From Bacteroidales bacterium (GTDB taxonomy: Bacteria; Bacteroidota; Bacteroidia; Bacteroidales; Muribaculaceae), in assembly GCA_003150235.1 (NCBI GenBank), contig QAMW01000041.1:1-64000 (forward strand): a DNA stretch of 64,000 nt. Reading direction: 5' to 3'. This document shows, one piece after another, positions 60,033 through 64,000 of the stretch. The translations under genes were made by a program, and so were the position numbers. The notes below the pieces were generated by a model. That model was not told where the DNA came from and did not search any database. It saw nothing but the letters and a program-made list of their open reading frames with translations. Every line of letters starts with the position of its first letter. The first letter of the stretch is position 1.

Positions 60033-62243
60033 TTATTTTAATGTGAAGGGGATTTTGCATCGTATGTCGGTCGACGAGCTGCCGATATAGGCGGTAAACT
60101 TACCCGGCTCGGCTTTCCATCCTTTAGATGCCTCGTCATAAAATTTCAGGTCATCGGCTTTGATGGAGAAAGTGACATTCCTGGTCTCTCCCGGAGCAAG
60201 CGATATCTTTTCGAAGCCCTTCAGCTCCTTAAGAGGACGCATCACCGATGCCTTATCGTCACCTATATAGAGCTGGACAGTTTCCTTGCCCTTACGGTCG
60301 CCTACATTTGTCACCGGCACATTTATCAGGATTGTACCCGACTCGGTCATCTCCTTTGCGGAAGCCTCTGCCTTGCCATATTTGAAATCGGTGTAGCTCA
60401 GACCGTGACCAAAAGAATATTTAGGAGCGATTTTCTTTGTGTCGTGCCAGCGGTATCCCACGAGGATATCGTCAAGATATTTTTCAGTGATGCTGTCGCC
60501 GGGATAGCAAATCTCACCGAACGAGTGAGCACCGCAATCCTCAAGTTTCACAGGGAACGAGAAAGGCAATTTACCTGAGGGATTGACCTTTCCGCTCAGC
60601 ACATTGGCAAGCGACTTGCCTCCCATCGAGCCGAGATACCATCCCTCGACAATAGCGGGCACTTTTGCCTCCCACGGCATCTCGACAGCATTACCGCTGA
60701 GAAGCACCACCACGAGATTGGGATTTACCGCCTGCAGAGCCTCGATAAGCTCGGGCTGACCGAAAGGCAGACTGTATTGAACGCGGTCATCAGCCTCGCA
60801 ATCCTGCTCGGCATTCTTGTTAAGACCTCCGAAAAGCACTACAAGGTCAGCTTCACGCGCCATTGCGACAGCCTCGTCACGCAACGAGTCGACCACATTC
60901 TGCGGTATCTCCTCCACATGATTATACATGGGACGACCTGCCTTATAGCCCTGCGCAAACTTCACCTTATCGCCGTAAAGCTCCTTCATGCCGTCGAGAG
61001 GGCTTACCATATCCTTCACCTTCAGCTCGCTTGAGCCACCGCCCTTGTTGAGCATACGCACAGCGTTGTCGCCCACTACGAGTATCGACTTGTACTTGTC
61101 GCCGTCAATCGGTAGCAGCTTGGGAACACCTTTTGCAACGGGAGCATTCTTCAGCAGCACGATAGCCTCATCGCCGATATTCTCGGCTGTAGCGTAATGA
61201 GCGGGAGTGCATACAGAGCCGAAAGGCTTGTTACGGTTCATAGCCGTGCGGAAATTAAGACGGAGCAGACGGCGCACCTTGTCGTCGAGCGTCGACATCG
61301 GCACCTCGCCGTCGAGAAGCATCTTCTTGTAAGGGTCGGCAAGATAATAGTCGTTGTAACCGAAATCGCTCTCCGAGGTCAGACCGTTGGTAAACGAACC
61401 CATCTCAAGGTCAAGACCGTAGAGTGCAGCCTCCTTGGTATCGTGGGCACCGCCCCAGTCGGTCACAACCACGCCTTCAAAACCCCAGCCCTTTTTCAGG
61501 ATATCGTTGAGAAGCAGTTCATTGTGGCAGGCATGCTGACCGCGCACCTTGTTATAGGAGCCCATAATCGACCATACATCGCCATCTTTCACAGCTGCCT
61601 TGAACGCCGGAAGATATATTTCATGAAGTGCGCGGTCGCTCAGCTCGACATCGATATGCCCGCGCCACTTTTCCTGATTGTTAAGCGCGTAATGCTTCAC
61701 ACACGCGGCAACACCATTCTGCTGCATACCCTGTATATAAGGCACCACCAACACCGAGGCGAGATAGGGGTCTTCGCCCATATATTCAAAGTTTCGTCCG
61801 TTAAGCGGTGTACGGTAAATGTTGACACCGGGACCTAGCATCACATCTTTCTCACGGTAAAGCGCTTCCTCCCCAAGGGCGTTACCGTAATCGAAAGAAA
61901 GCTGCGGATTCCATGTGGCGGCAAGCGCGGTCAGTGCCGGGAACGCGGTTATGGAGTCATTGGTATGGTTGGCATAGCCCCAGTCATTCCAGTTTATCTC
62001 GGCTCTTACACCGTGAGGTCCGTCGCTGGTCCACAGGTCGGGAATACCGAGACGCGGCACACCTGCGGCGGCAAACTTGCCTTCGGCGTGACACATGGCA
62101 ATCTTTTCGTCGAGAGTCATGCGGCTGAGAGCGTCCTCCACGCGCTCGTCAAGTGGTAATTCTTCATTAAGATAAGCCGGAACGGCGGCAAACGCCGGAA
62201 GCGATGCAGCCGCACAAACCATTGCAATTATTGTATGTTTCAT
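60033..62243 (-). CDS. GH3 beta-glucosidase-type enzyme
   Basis: 736 aa, signal peptide (IIAMVCAAASLPAFA). GH3 hallmarks: WTSDGPHGVRAE, GRNFEYMGEDPYLA, KHYALNNQEKWRG, nucleophile Asp in GVVVTDWGGAHD (~residue 262), second domain GVAVAEAL-like GGKSLANVLSGKVNPSGKLPF and fibronectin-III end (KGKETVQLYIGDDKASVMRP). No PA14 insertion, unlike the PUL enzyme. Stands alone with its own promoter and terminator; likely a periplasmic beta-glucosidase of broad use. Confidence 0.93.
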   Translation of the reverse strand: MKHTIIAMVCAAASLPAFAAVPAYLNEELPLDERVEDALSRMTLDEKIAMCHAEGKFAAAGVPRLGIPDLWTSDGPHGVRAEINWNDWGYANHTNDSITAFPALTALAATWNPQLSFDYGNALGEEALYREKDVMLGPGVNIYRTPLNGRNFEYMGEDPYLASVLVVPYIQGMQQNGVAACVKHYALNNQEKWRGHIDVELSDRALHEIYLPAFKAAVKDGDVWSIMGSYNKVRGQHACHNELLLNDILKKGWGFEGVVVTDWGGAHDTKEAALYGLDLEMGSFTNGLTSESDFGYNDYYLADPYKKMLLDGEVPMSTLDDKVRRLLRLNFRTAMNRNKPFGSVCTPAHYATAENIGDEAIVLLKNAPVAKGVPKLLPIDGDKYKSILVVGDNAVRMLNKGGGSSELKVKDMVSPLDGMKELYGDKVKFAQGYKAGRPMYNHVEEIPQNVVDSLRDEAVAMAREADLVVLFGGLNKNAEQDCEADDRVQYSLPFGQPELIEALQAVNPNLVVVLLSGNAVEMPWEAKVPAIVEGWYLGSMGGKSLANVLSGKVNPSGKLPFSFPVKLEDCGAHSFGEICYPGDSITEKYLDDILVGYRWHDTKKIAPKYSFGHGLSYTDFKYGKAEASAKEMTESGTILINVPVTNVGDRKGKETVQLYIGDDKASVMRPLKELKGFEKISLAPGETRNVTFSIKADDLKFYDEASKGWKAEPGKFTAYIGSSSTDIRCKIPFTLK

Positions 62244-62273
62244 GTGAAATAAAGTAAGTAAGTTAGTTTTTCA

Positions 62274-62303
62274 CAAAGTTAATATAAAGTGTTAATCTTA
62301 CAA
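62274..62303 (-). promoter_or_regulatory. Promoter of the second GH3 gene
   Basis: On the minus strand TTG (62303-62301), 19-bp spacer, TAACTTTG (62281-62274), 30 bp before the ATG. Confidence 0.65.
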
Positions 62304-62359
62304 CGCACAATATGTTGCAGATAATATACAATATAACATTTAGTCCATTCTTATTTAAC

Positions 62360-62394
62360 AAAAAGGGGATATGCCGTTGTTTCCGACATATCCC
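62360..62394 (-). terminator. Terminator of the right-edge gene
   Basis: On the minus strand GGGGATATGTCGG / CCG-type stem GGGGATATG...CATATCCCC, followed by TTTTTG. Lies ~30 bp after the stop at 62425. Confidence 0.82.
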
Positions 62395-62424
62395 CTCAGG
62401 ATTATCTGATGTTTAGGTTACACG

Positions 62425-64000
62425 TTACTTTTTGTCGTTCCATGTACAGCTTACATACTTGAACTCACCCTTTGCAGTCACAAGATAAGTAGCGGTATAA
62501 TCTATATTTTCGCTACCGTCGTAAGCCACAAAATTTACATAATAATACAGGTCAACACCGTTGCCGGGCATCTGGTCGGGATAAAGAATGTGAAGAGCGG
62601 CAGGACAAACTTCCTTTTCAAAATGAATCTTCATCTCAGCTACAATCTCCTCGTCGCTCATGCCTTCCCAGCCGGTAGGACACTGCTCCTTAGCCTTAGA
62701 AGGTTGCAAGTCGACATCTTTCTGATATGCCGAAGCACCGGAATAGTATTCATTGTTACCGTATTTTGTCACGTAGCCCTTGCCACTCTTGATACCGTTG
62801 TCACCAAATTCGGGCACATCGATATTCTCATATACCCAATCTACACATGTCTGGAAAAATTCAACAGTTAGCGTGGTATCACCTTTACGGGGCAGGTCGA
62901 TGGTCACTGACGGATCATAGACCCAGGTCGAGCCCTTAAGCGCAAATTTGTCGGTGAGTGTCTCGATTGTGTTCACTGTCCATGCTGTACCGTCAAATAC
63001 GGCGCGCTCACAATGATGCGGCACGGTAACTTTATTTGCCGAGTCGTAATACTTGCATACCACATACTTCACGTCGTCCTTTGCAGCATAGGGGAAGCTT
63101 TCCTTCAGGAATGTGGGGATATAGGTAGCCACAGTCGAAGAGCTGAAGTTGTTGACACCCATCTCGGCATAGTCGGAAGCCTGAACAACCACTACATTTT
63201 CAGCGGGAGTCCATGACGAACCGTCAAAGCTGTAGACTGCGCTAACTTCCTCGGAGGCGAGAGTGGCAACCTTCATGACCGGAGCCTTTGCTGCATCGCC
63301 GCCAAACTGGGGAACACCGTCGATAGAAACAAGCAGCATGTTCATACGACCGTCACCGCTTGTAGAGCATGACATGAGATAACCGGCAAGCTTGCACTTG
63401 CGACCCACGGTAAGAGCCGCCATCTGCGCGTCGGTAGCCTGATAGATTGCACCTGCAACCTTTGACGCGCCCACCTTATAATTAATATAAATGGCACCAC
63501 TCTTTTCATTTACCTCCGAAGTGGTGATTTCAGCATCAACCTCGGCATAAATCGGGAATGCGCCCTTCTTTGCCACGTTAGCCGCCTTGAACACTTCAAA
63601 GTCAGCCTCCCACTCGGCATCGGTGAGCGGAGTCACTGAAGGATAGGTGTAAGCCTCTTCTGCCCTACCGGCTTTCTCGATTGTAGGAGAGCCGAGCTGC
63701 AAACCGCCATTATAGCAACCGCCCTTACCGGCAACGGTCACCTGGTCGTTCAATGTGTATGAGGCGAGGTCAAAGCTGCCGCCTTGATATACGAACACCG
63801 TACCGCTTAGGTCGGTGACCATCATGCCCTGAGCGCAAAGACCTGTCACGATACCGTTGATAGTGTAGTTTTTGTCAAGTTCAACTGTACCGGCTACACT
63901 CGACTGCTCGAAAGGAGGCACCTCGGGAGCACCGCCGCCAAACACTGGGTCCTGGGTCGACATGTTATAGGTCACGTAAGCGAAATCACCTTCCTTAGCC
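62425..64000 (-). CDS. Surface/secreted protein with OB-like domains, start beyond the right edge
   Basis: At least 524 residues; the frame stays open through 63999 (reading ...KEGDFAYV before the GTG at 63975), so the N-terminus is outside the window. An OB-fold-like domain (~25-85 of the visible part: LDKNYTINGIVTGL, MMVTDLSGTVFVYQG, YTLNDQVTVAGKGGCYNGGLQL) is followed by a second (IYINYKVGAS, VGRKCKLAGYLMS). Later come repeated 'query' strands (VVCKYYDSANKVTVPHHCERAVFDGTAW) and a SusE/DUF-like C-terminal end. Common in Bacteroidales glycan or nuclease loci as an unnamed lipoprotein; function unknown. Confidence 0.7.
   Translation of the reverse strand, partial: AKEGDFAYVTYNMSTQDPVFGGGAPEVPPFEQSSVAGTVELDKNYTINGIVTGLCAQGMMVTDLSGTVFVYQGGSFDLASYTLNDQVTVAGKGGCYNGGLQLGSPTIEKAGRAEEAYTYPSVTPLTDAEWEADFEVFKAANVAKKGAFPIYAEVDAEITTSEVNEKSGAIYINYKVGASKVAGAIYQATDAQMAALTVGRKCKLAGYLMSCSTSGDGRMNMLLVSIDGVPQFGGDAAKAPVMKVATLASEEVSAVYSFDGSSWTPAENVVVVQASDYAEMGVNNFSSSTVATYIPTFLKESFPYAAKDDVKYVVCKYYDSANKVTVPHHCERAVFDGTAWTVNTIETLTDKFALKGSTWVYDPSVTIDLPRKGDTTLTVEFFQTCVDWVYENIDVPEFGDNGIKSGKGYVTKYGNNEYYSGASAYQKDVDLQPSKAKEQCPTGWEGMSDEEIVAEMKIHFEKEVCPAALHILYPDQMPGNGVDLYYYVNFVAYDGSENIDYTATYLVTAKGEFKYVSCTWNDKK

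Overview
The window looks like chromosomal DNA of a gut Bacteroidales bacterium, most likely of the Muribaculaceae (family placement is inference). The evidence is a SusC/SusD polysaccharide utilization locus (PUL), many Bacteroidetes-type promoters (TAnnTTTG at -7, sometimes TTG about 20 bp upstream), NigD-like, DUF3823 and DUF3467 proteins, and several secreted proteins whose C-terminal tails resemble type IX secretion sorting domains. No rRNA, tRNA, CRISPR array, phage or insertion sequence was recognised.

Layout. 1-3.1 kb: the 3' part of a secreted Asp-box propeller protein, a broken secreted-protein remnant, and a helical protein overlapping an M50 membrane protease. 3.3-3.9 kb: two tandem copies of a palindrome-rich intergenic repeat. 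4.0-7.2 kb: an AraC regulator, an acetyltransferase, an exported flavodoxin-like protein and a carboxymuconolactone decarboxylase/cupin fusion. 7.3-8.3 kb: a YeiH-type permease. 8.7-13.6 kb: a TolC/HlyD/two ABC-2 permease export operon with no ATPase gene.

13.6-33.9 kb is one PUL read leftwards. It encodes two GxGYxYP-family proteins, two GH92 alpha-mannosidases, SusC, SusD, a DUF3823 lipoprotein, a GH3 with PA14, a CBM-like surface protein and a GH43. Together they suggest capture and trimming of a mannose-containing glycan. Reading away from it is an unusual membrane-bound regulator: an extracytoplasmic lectin/Kelch part, one membrane helix and a cytoplasmic SARP-type DNA-binding part. A TPR histidine kinase, split by a one-base frameshift, meets it tail to tail.

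38.9-49.8 kb is mostly housekeeping: a RecD/Dda-like helicase, cysS, DUF3467, a NigD-like lipoprotein, a LolD-type ATPase, tcdA, an exported C1 peptidase, a carboxynorspermidine dehydrogenase-like enzyme, mscL and a highly expressed gapA. A small amphipathic-helix protein here lies between two copies of a second palindromic repeat family. 50-57 kb has a secreted protein with a G8 tract at its promoter, a DUF4143 ATPase preceded by three 40-bp palindromic repeats that overlap its promoter, a four-domain flavin reductase/rubredoxin/rubrerythrin/rubredoxin fusion, and mutS. 57-64 kb has two unknown small proteins, a third copy of the first repeat family, a metallo-beta-lactamase-fold hydrolase, a DUF486 membrane protein, a second GH3, and a secreted protein cut by the right edge.

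The least-explained items are the Kelch-SARP sensor with its PUL, the 40-bp operator array, and the two nested-palindrome repeat families.
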